Below, piece by piece: positions 1 through 6,041 of a stretch of 8,185 bases of DNA. The stretch is from an uncultured Lachnospiraceae bacterium. Its GTDB lineage: Bacteria > Bacillota_A > Clostridia > Lachnospirales > Lachnospiraceae. The translations under genes and the position numbers were made by a program. The DNA lies in the NCBI GenBank assembly GCA_910588595.1, contig CAJUQU010000169.1, forward strand, positions 1 to 8,185. The letters are read 5' to 3'. A model generated the notes under the pieces. That model was given only the letters and a program-made list of their open reading frames with translations, ran no database searches and had not been told where the DNA came from. Within the stretch, counting starts at the first letter, position 1. Each line of letters opens with the position of its first letter.

Positions 1-1
1 G

Positions 2-346
2 ATACTGAACGAGGTGTTTGTGCCGAGGGATGGATCTGCCGAGGATGCAGGTGGCGCTGCAGAATATAAGAAGGAGCCGGTGCCCCCTTCCGCAGTGATC
101 GACATCCGGATCGACAGGAAGGAAGCTTACAGGATCTACGACCGATTCGAGGAGGAAGAGATCGAAGTGCTGCCGGAGGGAGACTTTTTGGTGCACATGC
201 ATGCGGACGTAGATGACTGGGTTTACGGCGTTATACTGAGTTTCGGACCGTCCGCGGAGGTGCTTGCGCCGAAGGAAATCCGGCAGGAGGTCAGACAGCG
301 CATTCTGGATATGGCAGAGCGGTATGATGGAAACGAGGAGAGATGA
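2..346 (+). CDS. WYL-domain transcriptional regulator (YafY-type), C-terminal part only
   Basis: This is the 3' end of a gene that begins before the window, since the frame is open to the left edge. The in-frame GTG at 14 is therefore probably not a real start. About 114 residues are visible. The last 60 resemble the C-terminal (WCX) extension of WYL-domain regulators: a buried strand pattern (FLVHMHADVDDWVYGVILSFG), then SAEVLAPKEIRQEVRQRI and a closing helix with the usual AERY ending. Known family members have an N-terminal winged helix that binds DNA and a WYL domain that senses a ligand, often a nucleic acid or nucleotide; neither is visible here. The acidic and proline-containing stretch at the visible N-end is probably a linker. 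The stop TGA overlaps the region before the next gene (ATGA at 343-346), so the two genes are likely co-translated. The family call is by pattern recognition of the C-terminal part and is fairly confident. The DNA target is unknown. Confidence 0.72.
   Translation: MLNEVFVPRDGSAEDAGGAAEYKKEPVPPSAVIDIRIDRKEAYRIYDRFEEEEIEVLPEGDFLVHMHADVDDWVYGVILSFGPSAEVLAPKEIRQEVRQRILDMAERYDGNEER
335..340 (+). promoter_or_regulatory. Ribosome binding site deciding the LRR gene start
   Basis: GAGGAG lies 8 bases before ATG 349 but only 2 bases before ATG 343. The normal 5-9 base spacing favours 349 as the true start, giving a protein two residues shorter than the longest reading. The site lies inside the end of the regulator gene, which suggests translational coupling. 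Confidence 0.6.
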
Positions 347-348
347 TA

Positions 349-2163
349 ATGAATTATAATAATAATTATGAAAATACTTCACAGAGAGATAAGAGGGCGC
401 TCCTGGAGCATGCCGTACTCACAAAATCGCCGGAGGAGATCGCAGCGCTGTGCCAACAGCTCGGGCATGTTGAAAATTCCGCGCGTGCGCTGGGGCTTGC
501 CTGCCGTTTCCGCGGTCTTTCATACGTGAAGGCGCTGGTCGAGGGAGGTGCGGATTTTACGTATAAGCGCCCCGAGGACGAGGGCGGTTACTACACGATA
601 GACTATTGGCTGGCGCCGTTGGAGATGAACAATGTACTGCTGCGGGCAACTTTTGTCAATCCGGACAGTTGTTTTTCGAGTGCGGTGATGGCTGGGAAGG
701 AGAGGATCGGCGTACTGCCAATCGAACAGCGCGTCGAGATCGTGAAGTATTTGTACGACAACCGCGAGAAAGTCTGTCTTGACGCGGGGGAACTTTTATA
801 CTATGCGCTGATGAGCGGCAGCAAGAAGATCGCCGGTGTTCTCAAAACACTCGGTGCCGGATTTTCTGACCAGCGGATCGAGGCGATCACGGAGAACGGG
901 CGCAGCTACGAGTGGATGGAGTTCTGCACCATGTCAGACAGCCTGAAAGACGAGGAGTACATTGAGGTGCTCAGTGCCGTTGCGGCGGAACTCGGCGGCA
1001 AGAGGTTTCACTATACGGAATCCGTGTATTGGGGGAACTACAGCACTTACTACGATCGGGACCGGCTCTACAAGCCTGAGATTTTCCGCTTTATCCTCGA
1101 ACACTTCAACCAGAAGAAAATGAACAAGACAAAGCTGATGAGAGGGGTGATCGACGAGAACAGCGTCACCTGTCTCGAGCTCTGCGCGGAGAACGGATGG
1201 CTTGACACGCCGCGCAAGCGCGATGAGATGATCCGATATGCCTCGGAGCACAGTCAGACGGAATGCTCGGCGTGGCTGCTCGAATTCAAAAATCGCACCG
1301 CCGACTTTGCCGCGGAGCGCGACAGGGCGGAGAAAAGAATGATGCGGGAGCTGAACGCCAATCCCAATTCTGTCACCGAGTTAAAGAAGATCTGGGGGTA
1401 TGAAAAGTGTGAGGACGGCACGCTCGTGATCACGCGGTACAAGGGCAGCAGCACGGAGGTTGAGGTTCCTGAAAAGATCGGCAGCAGCGTTGTGGCAAAG
1501 ATCGGCGACTGGGCATTTTCGCCGGGGGCTCCGCGCCTGAGAAAGGAACAGTCCGCGCTGCGCAGAGCGATCACCCGGATAACACTGCCGGAGACGATCT
1601 GCGCCATTGGAGACGGCGCGTTTTACGATTGCCGGGCACTGATACAGATCAATGTTCCGGACAGCGTGACTGCGATCGGAATGCGGGCATTCGGGTGCTG
1701 TGATCATCTGTGCACCATAGATCTGCCTGATGGGATCACCAGGATCGGCGGGGACGCCTTTATGGGCTGCGACCATCTGAGCGCCATAAAGCTGCCCGAG
1801 GGCATCACGGAGATCAGCGCCTATACATTCGGCGGCTGTCTGTCCCTGAAGCGTGTGGTGATCCCCAAAACTGTCGAGGTGATCTACAGGCAGGCATTTT
1901 ATAATTGTTCGGCGCTGGAAAGCGCAGTGATCCCGGAAGGCGTGATCGAGATCAAGCAGCAGGTTTTTGCCGGCTGCACAAGTCTGAGATCGGTTGTCCT
2001 GCCCACGTCAGTACAAAAGATCAAAAATTACACGCGGGGCTATGAGCCGGAGACGATTTTCGGCAAGAATGCAGATGTGACAGTGACAGTGGCGCCTAAG
2101 AGCTATGCCGAAAAATATTGCAGGCGTAACGACATTCATTATATATACCCGGCGGGACAGTGA
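349..2163 (+). CDS. Ankyrin-like / BspA-type leucine-rich repeat (LRR_5) protein, cytoplasmic
   Basis: The product is 604 residues. There is no signal peptide, membrane segment or sorting motif, so it is probably cytoplasmic, unlike the surface BspA-type proteins that share its repeats. The N-terminal half is helical and contains ankyrin-like stretches, for example residues about 45-75 (ALGLACRFRGLSYVKALVEG followed by GADF) and about 144-175 (ALMSGSKKIAGVLKTLGAG). Residues about 325-340 are charged. A short beta segment (DGTLVITRYKG) precedes the LRR domain. Residues 411-548 form six consecutive repeats of exactly 23 residues with the pattern IxLPxxIxxIGxxAFxxCxxL, and a degenerate seventh begins VVLPTSV. 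The LRR_5 fold usually mediates protein binding; no catalytic motif is visible. The gene is coupled to the WYL regulator upstream and lies 30 bases before a DUF4869 gene, so it may act with them. The LRR call is firm. The ankyrin call is a resemblance. The function is unknown. Confidence 0.85.
   Translation: MNYNNNYENTSQRDKRALLEHAVLTKSPEEIAALCQQLGHVENSARALGLACRFRGLSYVKALVEGGADFTYKRPEDEGGYYTIDYWLAPLEMNNVLLRATFVNPDSCFSSAVMAGKERIGVLPIEQRVEIVKYLYDNREKVCLDAGELLYYALMSGSKKIAGVLKTLGAGFSDQRIEAITENGRSYEWMEFCTMSDSLKDEEYIEVLSAVAAELGGKRFHYTESVYWGNYSTYYDRDRLYKPEIFRFILEHFNQKKMNKTKLMRGVIDENSVTCLELCAENGWLDTPRKRDEMIRYASEHSQTECSAWLLEFKNRTADFAAERDRAEKRMMRELNANPNSVTELKKIWGYEKCEDGTLVITRYKGSSTEVEVPEKIGSSVVAKIGDWAFSPGAPRLRKEQSALRRAITRITLPETICAIGDGAFYDCRALIQINVPDSVTAIGMRAFGCCDHLCTIDLPDGITRIGGDAFMGCDHLSAIKLPEGITEISAYTFGGCLSLKRVVIPKTVEVIYRQAFYNCSALESAVIPEGVIEIKQQVFAGCTSLRSVVLPTSVQKIKNYTRGYEPETIFGKNADVTVTVAPKSYAEKYCRRNDIHYIYPAGQ
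1579..1992 (+). repeat. Six tandem 23-residue LRR_5 repeats (69-bp coding units)
   Basis: Within the LRR gene, six protein repeats of exactly 23 residues run without insertion. They start ITLPET, INVPDS, IDLPDG, IKLPEG, VVIPKT and AVIPEG. Each has an aromatic residue (AF, TF or VF) near position 15 and a cysteine near position 18. The DNA units have diverged, so this is an old protein repeat and not a recent tandem duplication. Confidence 0.9.
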
Positions 2164-2182
2164 CGGCGGGGACGGAAATTGT

Positions 2183-2187
2183 GGAGG
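2183..2187 (+). promoter_or_regulatory. Ribosome binding site for the DUF4869 gene
   Basis: GGAGG sits 6 bases before ATG 2194. An in-frame TTG at 2179 lies upstream of this site and has no binding site of its own, so 2194 is the preferred start. Confidence 0.7.
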
Positions 2188-2193
2188 GAGATC

Positions 2194-2658
2194 ATGCTGA
2201 ACATCATCATTAACAGAGGTGTGAAGGATATCGAGGATGAAAATTATGTGTTCAGTCCGGATACTTATTTCAAATACAACTATGAGGATGCGTGGTTTGA
2301 GGATGAGCTGGTGAAAGAGATGGTTCATGATGTAGATGGATCTACGGTATTGTCAGCACATTCCATTGACAGTCCGGTTCTCGGGATCATTGCGCCGGAG
2401 CGGTTGTCAGGCGGTGTGAAAGCGCTGATAATCATGTATATGGAACCGGAACTCATTGTCAATGCATCTGCATGTGGGGACAATTGTGCCAAATGGATAT
2501 TGGAAATAGGAAAGAGACAGGATATCACAGTCAGACTCGGGTACGAGATGCGGTTTGAGGAGCCTTTTGAGATATGTATTGAAAACAGCGGCAGCGTGAT
2601 CCACACGTATGCCGAATTTCTGTGGGAATTCCAGGAGGTGGAGATCTTTGAAGGGTAG
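2194..2658 (+). CDS. DUF4869 domain-containing protein
   Basis: This is a 154-residue soluble protein, close to the usual length of DUF4869 proteins as I recall them. The recognisable pattern is an N-terminal MLNI strand, YFKYNYEDAWFED at 25-37, a VDGSTVLSAHSIDSPVLG block around 47-64, then ERLSGGVKALIIM at 69-81, and the motif NASACGDNCAKW at 90-101 with paired cysteines Cys94 and Cys98. The family has no established function; it is common in Lachnospiraceae and relatives. The cysteines are too few for a full zinc site within one chain. The gene starts 30 bases after the LRR gene, and its last 11 bases overlap the start of the ATPase gene, whose ribosome binding site lies inside this coding region. 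The two proteins are therefore probably made together and may interact. The family name comes from memory of the motif, not from a search. Confidence 0.75.
   Translation: MLNIIINRGVKDIEDENYVFSPDTYFKYNYEDAWFEDELVKEMVHDVDGSTVLSAHSIDSPVLGIIAPERLSGGVKALIIMYMEPELIVNASACGDNCAKWILEIGKRQDITVRLGYEMRFEEPFEICIENSGSVIHTYAEFLWEFQEVEIFEG
2633..2640 (+). promoter_or_regulatory. Ribosome binding site selecting a TTG start for the ATPase gene
   Basis: AGGAGGTG is a near-perfect Shine-Dalgarno sequence, 7 bases before TTG 2648. The only in-frame ATG nearby, at 2609, has no such site and would add 13 residues encoded inside the DUF4869 gene. The TTG start is therefore preferred. The site lies within the DUF4869 coding region, so translation of the two genes is likely coupled. 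Confidence 0.75.
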
Positions 2659-3631
2659 TATAAATATTTTGATATCCACCAAGAGACTGCGCTATGAACT
2701 GGAACTGCGCAGGAACATTACGATCATCCAGGGAGACAGCGCCAGCGGAAAGACAACCATGATCCAGATCATAAGTGACTATCTGGCAGGAAAAGCCGGA
2801 CCGGGAACAAAAGTAGTGTGTGACCGGAAATGTGTTGTGTTATCAGGTGACGATGAAAGTGCGTTAGCGAAGTTGGGTATGCAGAAGAATGCAGTCGTGT
2901 TTGTGGACGAACAGGAGCGCTTTCTGTACTCAAAACCGTTTGCGAAAGCGGTGTTGGAATCGGACTGCTATTTTGTATTTATCACAAGAGATAGTCTGAA
3001 TATGCTGCCATACAGTGTTAATGAGATCTATTACCTGAAAAACAGCGGGTATTATCAAAACACCAGACAGGTATATAATTCCATGCATCAGGTATATCCG
3101 GAAGCGAGAGCGGCAGAGGGGATCGAACTATCCGTTGTGCTCACGGAGGATTCCAATGCTGGTTTTGAGATGTTTGAAGCTGTCAGCCGGAATATGCAGA
3201 TGGTCTGCGATTCTGCCAGAGGCAAATCGAATGTGGGAAAATACATGCTCGCCCACAAAGAAGACCGGATTCTGGCAATCGTTGACGGCGCAGCATTTGG
3301 CGCTGATATGCAAAGCGCGATGCATGCATTGGAAGTAAATCAGAAAAGTTTTTTATGGGCGCCTGAATCTTTTGAATATTTGATTTTGCGGTCGAATATT
3401 GTTCAGGCGGAGGGATTGAGGGAGATATTGGAACAGCCAGGAGCATTTGTTGAAAGCGGTGAATATAGTTCGTGGGAGAGGTATTTTAATCATCTTCTCG
3501 AACGCCTGACAAAAGATACGATATATGCCTATAGCAAGCGGAAGCTCAATCCGAATTATCTGACAAAAGGAAATATTGACAAAGTCGAAAAAATGATGAA
3601 AGATACCTTATTTGTGAAAAGCAAGATCTGA
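2648..3631 (+). CDS. P-loop ATPase with a TOPRIM/DUF4435-like C-terminal region
   Basis: Read from TTG 2648 the product is 327 residues. Residues 5-27 form a beta-hairpin leading into a Walker A motif, GDSASGKTT at 29-37. A Walker B motif follows at 83-88 (VVFVDE), only about 50 residues later, and then a strand ending in a sensor-like threonine-arginine (VFITRD at 110-115). The core is too short for an ABC ATPase and I see no LSGGQ signature. The second half resembles TOPRIM-like domains of the DUF4435 group: an acidic site after a strand (VVLTEDS, Glu167/Asp168), GKSN at 192-195, a strand ending in Asp213 (ILAIVDG), and PESFEYLIL at 239-247 in place of the usual IENYLL-type motif. If so, it would couple nucleotide binding to a nuclease-like domain, as in OLD nucleases or the AriA/AriB pair of PARIS. 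That part is inference; the canonical DxD is not present. The ATPase call is solid. The C-terminal identity and the role are uncertain. Confidence 0.7.
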   Translation: MKGSINILISTKRLRYELELRRNITIIQGDSASGKTTMIQIISDYLAGKAGPGTKVVCDRKCVVLSGDDESALAKLGMQKNAVVFVDEQERFLYSKPFAKAVLESDCYFVFITRDSLNMLPYSVNEIYYLKNSGYYQNTRQVYNSMHQVYPEARAAEGIELSVVLTEDSNAGFEMFEAVSRNMQMVCDSARGKSNVGKYMLAHKEDRILAIVDGAAFGADMQSAMHALEVNQKSFLWAPESFEYLILRSNIVQAEGLREILEQPGAFVESGEYSSWERYFNHLLERLTKDTIYAYSKRKLNPNYLTKGNIDKVEKMMKDTLFVKSKI

Positions 3632-3657
3632 CAGGTAATATTTTTCAAACACGCTCT

Positions 3658-3685
3658 AGAATATGACACCCTGCTGTCATATTCT
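3658..3685. promoter_or_regulatory. Perfect 11-bp palindrome, candidate operator (or terminator)
   Basis: The arms AGAATATGACA (3658-3668) and TGTCATATTCT (3675-3685) are exact reverse complements around the loop CCCTGC. Neither strand has a T-run directly after the stem and the stem is AT-rich, which is poor for an intrinsic terminator. The palindrome ends 3 bases before an extended -10 candidate, so it would cover the -35 region. That is a typical place for an activator or repressor site. A dimeric regulator such as a WYL-domain protein is one possible binder, but nothing in the sequence proves it. Confidence 0.55.
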
Positions 3686-3688
3686 GTG

Positions 3689-3697
3689 TGGTATCAT
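3689..3697 (+). promoter_or_regulatory. Extended -10 promoter candidate for the VOC gene
   Basis: TGGTATCAT matches the extended -10 form TGnTATAAT with a single mismatch. There is no good -35 hexamer 16-18 bases upstream; that position falls inside the palindrome. Transcription would begin near 3704 and give a leader of about 68 bases before ATG 3772. The lack of a -35 would fit a promoter that needs an activator bound to the palindrome. Confidence 0.45.
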
Positions 3698-3771
3698 GTT
3701 GATGTCACTAATAAAAAATATTGTCACTGCGCAGGGCTGTTTCAGGGCGCAGGAGCCAGGAGGGAAAGAAC

Positions 3772-4209
3772 ATGATCACATACGGGAGCATTTATCTGAT
3801 CGCAGAGGATTTTGAGCAGAGTATCTCATTTTACAGGGCGCTGTTTGAGAAGGATGTCCTGAACCAGAACAAGAACCGTTTTGCGGTATTTGACATAAAC
3901 GGACTGACGCTGTCCATCATGAATGGAAAATTTGACAGGGAGCATCCGGACGAGGTGCATACAGAAGGGGAGCACTGTGCGCTGTACGATGACTTCACGG
4001 CGATCGTGGAGGCGCCAAACTGCGGAAAAGTGGTCGTGAATCTCAGTGTGGACGATCTGAGGGCGGAATATGAGCGGATCAGGTCGCTTGGCGTAGCAGC
4101 GAACCTGACAGAGATCCGCTACATCAACGCAGGAAGCCCCTATTATTATTTCTGTCTCAAGGATCCCGACGGCAACACGATCGAGATCACGGGAAACTAC
4201 GAGAAGTGA
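3772..4209 (+). CDS. VOC-superfamily (glyoxalase/bleomycin-resistance fold) protein
   Basis: The product is 145 residues, a typical single-domain VOC length. The first beta-alpha-beta unit begins at residue 2 with ITYGSIYLIAEDFEQSISFY and a short strand ending in RFAVFDINGLTLSIM. The second ends with the family's usual C-terminal signature DPDGNTIEITG (131-141). Glu138 of that signature is kept, but the histidine ligands expected of glyoxalase I are not evident: the second unit starts VVVNLSVDDL. A metal-dependent glyoxalase I activity is therefore unlikely; binding of a small molecule or drug, or another VOC reaction, is possible. The start at ATG 3772 is supported by AGGAGGG at 3758-3764; a TTG at 3721 in the same frame lacks a site. 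The gene is 33 bases upstream of the glycosylase-like gene, so the two probably share a transcript. The substrate is unknown. Confidence 0.8.
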   Translation: MITYGSIYLIAEDFEQSISFYRALFEKDVLNQNKNRFAVFDINGLTLSIMNGKFDREHPDEVHTEGEHCALYDDFTAIVEAPNCGKVVVNLSVDDLRAEYERIRSLGVAANLTEIRYINAGSPYYYFCLKDPDGNTIEITGNYEK

Positions 4210-4242
4210 CGCGCACGCGACAGACAGGGAGGGGAGATCATT

Positions 4243-5076
4243 ATGTTGGAATTGCCGGAAAGCACTGCGATCGCAAGACAGATAAACGACCATCTGACAG
4301 GAAAGATCATCAGCGGGATCAAGATCCTGCAGACGCCGCACCGGTTTGCCTTTTTTTACGGGGAGCAGGACAAGTTTGCGGAATATCTCGAGGGACAGAC
4401 CATAACCGGGGCAGTCGCCCAGGGCGGTATGGTGCAGATCGACACGCAGGACAGCATGATCGCTCTGAATGACGGGGCATATCCGCGCTATTATGACGAT
4501 GCGAAAAAGTTTCCGAAAAAGCACCAGTTTGCGGTCTTTTTTGACGACGGGACCGGGATCTTCGTGTCGATCCAGATGTACGGGGGGATCACCGTAGCCC
4601 CAAAAGGAAACTGCACGGAAAGCTACTACCTCTCCTCGAGCACAAAGCCCAATCCGCTCACGGAGGGATTCACGTACGCCTATTTCCGCTCACTGTACCC
4701 GGGGGCAGGCAAAAAGCTGTCGGCAAAGGCGTTTCTCGCGACACAGCAGCGCATTCCCGGGCTTGGAAACGGTGTGCTTCAGGACATTCTGTGGGATGCA
4801 GGCATCGATCCGCGCTTTCCGATGCAGGACGCGTCGGAGGAGGATTTTCGCATTTTGTATGGATCCGTCAATAAGATCATAAAGGAGATGACGGCAAAGG
4901 GCGGCCGTGACACGGAGAGGGATCTCTTCGGGCAGAAGGGGAACTACGTCACGCAACTGAGCAAGAACTCGTTGAACGAGCCGTGCATCCGGTGCGGGTA
5001 CGAGATCCACAAGGCGAACTATATGGGCGGGACGATCTATTTCTGCGAGCACTGCCAGAGGCGCACACGACAGTAA
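4243..5076 (+). CDS. Fpg/Nei-family DNA glycosylase homologue lacking catalytic Pro2
   Basis: The 277-residue product has the length and architecture of formamidopyrimidine-DNA glycosylase/endonuclease VIII. It has an N-terminal beta-sandwich domain, a helix-two-turn-helix DNA-binding region at about 157-187 (with IPGLGNGVLQDILWDAGIDP, including the conserved Asn176), and a C-terminal zinc finger with Cys248, Cys251, Cys268 and Cys271. Family enzymes excise oxidised bases using the N-terminal proline exposed after Met removal (MPELPE). Here the N-terminus reads MLELPE: Glu3 is kept, but Pro2 is Leu. The usual lysine of the (R)GKYL segment seems replaced (QGGMVQID), and the zinc-finger arginine that contacts the lesion appears to be glycine (MGGTIYFC). 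ATG 4243 follows GGGAGGGGAG by 6 bases, so the start is well supported. I recall other clostridial proteins of this MLELPE type annotated as endonuclease VIII, so it is probably a subfamily feature and not a mutation. Activity is uncertain: it may use another nucleophile or only bind DNA. Confidence 0.85.
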   Translation: MLELPESTAIARQINDHLTGKIISGIKILQTPHRFAFFYGEQDKFAEYLEGQTITGAVAQGGMVQIDTQDSMIALNDGAYPRYYDDAKKFPKKHQFAVFFDDGTGIFVSIQMYGGITVAPKGNCTESYYLSSSTKPNPLTEGFTYAYFRSLYPGAGKKLSAKAFLATQQRIPGLGNGVLQDILWDAGIDPRFPMQDASEEDFRILYGSVNKIIKEMTAKGGRDTERDLFGQKGNYVTQLSKNSLNEPCIRCGYEIHKANYMGGTIYFCEHCQRRTRQ

Positions 5077-5081
5077 GGATT

Positions 5082-5099
5082 CGTCTCCCGGAGGAGACG
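5082..5099 (+). repeat. Short GC-rich hairpin after the glycosylase-like gene
   Basis: CGTCTCC (5082-5088) and GGAGACG (5093-5099) form a 7-bp stem with a 4-base loop, 5 bases after the stop codon. No T-run follows, so it is not a standard intrinsic terminator. It could stabilise the upstream mRNA end or slow polymerase. Confidence 0.45.
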
Positions 5100-5137
5100 G
5101 GCGGTACTATTATGAGGATAGGCAGGAAAGGATTCGT

Positions 5138-6034
5138 ATGAACAAATATACACTGAGGCAGTCCATGATCCTGTTCATGGCTGCCGCGATATGGGGAGTT
5201 GCGTTCGTCGCGCAGAGTGTGGGGATGGACTATGTGGGACCATACACGTTTATCGCGGCGCGCAATGTGATCGCACTGCTGGTTTTGCTGCCGTGGGTGG
5301 TACTCACGGACAGGAACCGCAGGAAAAAGGGCGAACAGGGACGGCAGAAGGAGGATCACAGGTCACTGCTGACGGGTGGCATATGCTGCGGCATATGTCT
5401 TTTTGCTGCGAGCACGCTCCAGCAGTTTGGCATGAAGTACACGACAGTGGGAAAGGCGGGATTCATCACCGCGATGTATCTGGTGCTCGTGCCGATATTC
5501 GGCATATTTCTGAAAAAGAAGACCGGCATCAGGATATGGATCGCCGTGGCGGTCGCGTCGGCAGGGCTCTATCTGCTGTGCATCACTAAGGGGGATTTTG
5601 ATCTGCAGCGGGGTGACATCTGCATACTTGGCTGTGCGGCAGTGTTTGCCCTGCACATACTGGTCGTGGATCACTTCTCGCCGCTGGTGGACGGCGTGAA
5701 GCTCTCCTGTGTGCAGTTTGTGACGAATGCAGTGCTGGGTACGGTCATGATGCTCCTGTTCGAGAAGCCAGGCATTGCGGACGTGTCGGCGGCGTGGCTC
5801 CCGATCCTGTACGCGGGCGCGCTCTCGAGCGGTGTGGGCTACACCTTCCAGATCATCGGTCAGAAGGGCATGAACCCCACGGCGGCTTCCCTGATCCTGA
5901 GCCTGGAATCGGTGATCTCCGTCCTGGCTGGCTGGCTGCTGCTGCACCAGACGCTGACCGTGCGGGAACTGTCGGGGTGCGCCCTTGCTTTTGCGGCGAT
6001 CATCCTCGTGCAGCTGCCCGCAAAAGAGACTTGA
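5138..6034 (+). CDS. DMT-superfamily permease (EamA family)
   Basis: The product is a 298-residue hydrophobic protein with about ten membrane segments arranged as two EamA repeats, the usual drug/metabolite transporter design. The first repeat opens with MAAAIWGVAFVAQSVG (14-29) and continues YTFIAARN, a common EamA sequence pattern. A positively charged cytoplasmic loop (TDRNRRKKGEQGRQ, about 57-70) follows the second segment. The second repeat ends with the typical LSLESVISVLAGWLLLHQTL stretch and a final hydrophobic helix. Members act in the cytoplasmic membrane and export or import amino acids, nucleotides or other small metabolites; the substrate cannot be read from the sequence. ATG 5138 follows AGGAAAGG (5124-5131) by 6 bases. 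The gap to the glycosylase-like gene is 61 bases with no clear promoter, so read-through from upstream is possible. Confidence 0.9.
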   Translation: MNKYTLRQSMILFMAAAIWGVAFVAQSVGMDYVGPYTFIAARNVIALLVLLPWVVLTDRNRRKKGEQGRQKEDHRSLLTGGICCGICLFAASTLQQFGMKYTTVGKAGFITAMYLVLVPIFGIFLKKKTGIRIWIAVAVASAGLYLLCITKGDFDLQRGDICILGCAAVFALHILVVDHFSPLVDGVKLSCVQFVTNAVLGTVMMLLFEKPGIADVSAAWLPILYAGALSSGVGYTFQIIGQKGMNPTAASLILSLESVISVLAGWLLLHQTLTVRELSGCALAFAAIILVQLPAKET

Positions 6035-6041
6035 AATAATC

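Larger units (their letters stand above)
3632..3771 (+). promoter_or_regulatory. Intergenic regulatory region before the VOC gene
   Basis: This 140-base gap contains a palindrome (3658-3685), an extended -10 candidate (3689-3697), two TGTCACT direct repeats (3703-3709 and 3722-3728) and the VOC ribosome binding site. I see no coding sequence. It is the most structured non-coding stretch in the window. Confidence 0.6.

Noticed and set aside
1579..1992. A DNA-level tandem repeat or CRISPR-like array in the LRR gene
   Set aside because: The 69-base periodicity is explained by the 23-residue protein repeats; the DNA units differ too much for a recent or CRISPR repeat.
2609..2647. ATG at 2609 as the start of the ATPase gene
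   Set aside because: It would add 13 residues read from inside the DUF4869 gene and lacks a ribosome binding site, whereas TTG 2648 is 7 bases after AGGAGGTG.
3658..3685. Calling the palindrome a confident intrinsic terminator
   Set aside because: The stem is AT-rich and no T-run follows on either strand, so I list it as an operator candidate with termination as an alternative.
3721..3771. TTG at 3721 as the VOC start
   Set aside because: The extra 17 residues are basic and unlike the VOC fold, and ATG 3772 has a good Shine-Dalgarno sequence and begins directly with the first beta strand.
3826..4524. Long reverse-strand open frame of 232 codons
   Set aside because: It runs antisense across the VOC and glycosylase-like genes, has no recognisable domain or ribosome binding site, and both + strand genes are clear family members with proper sites.
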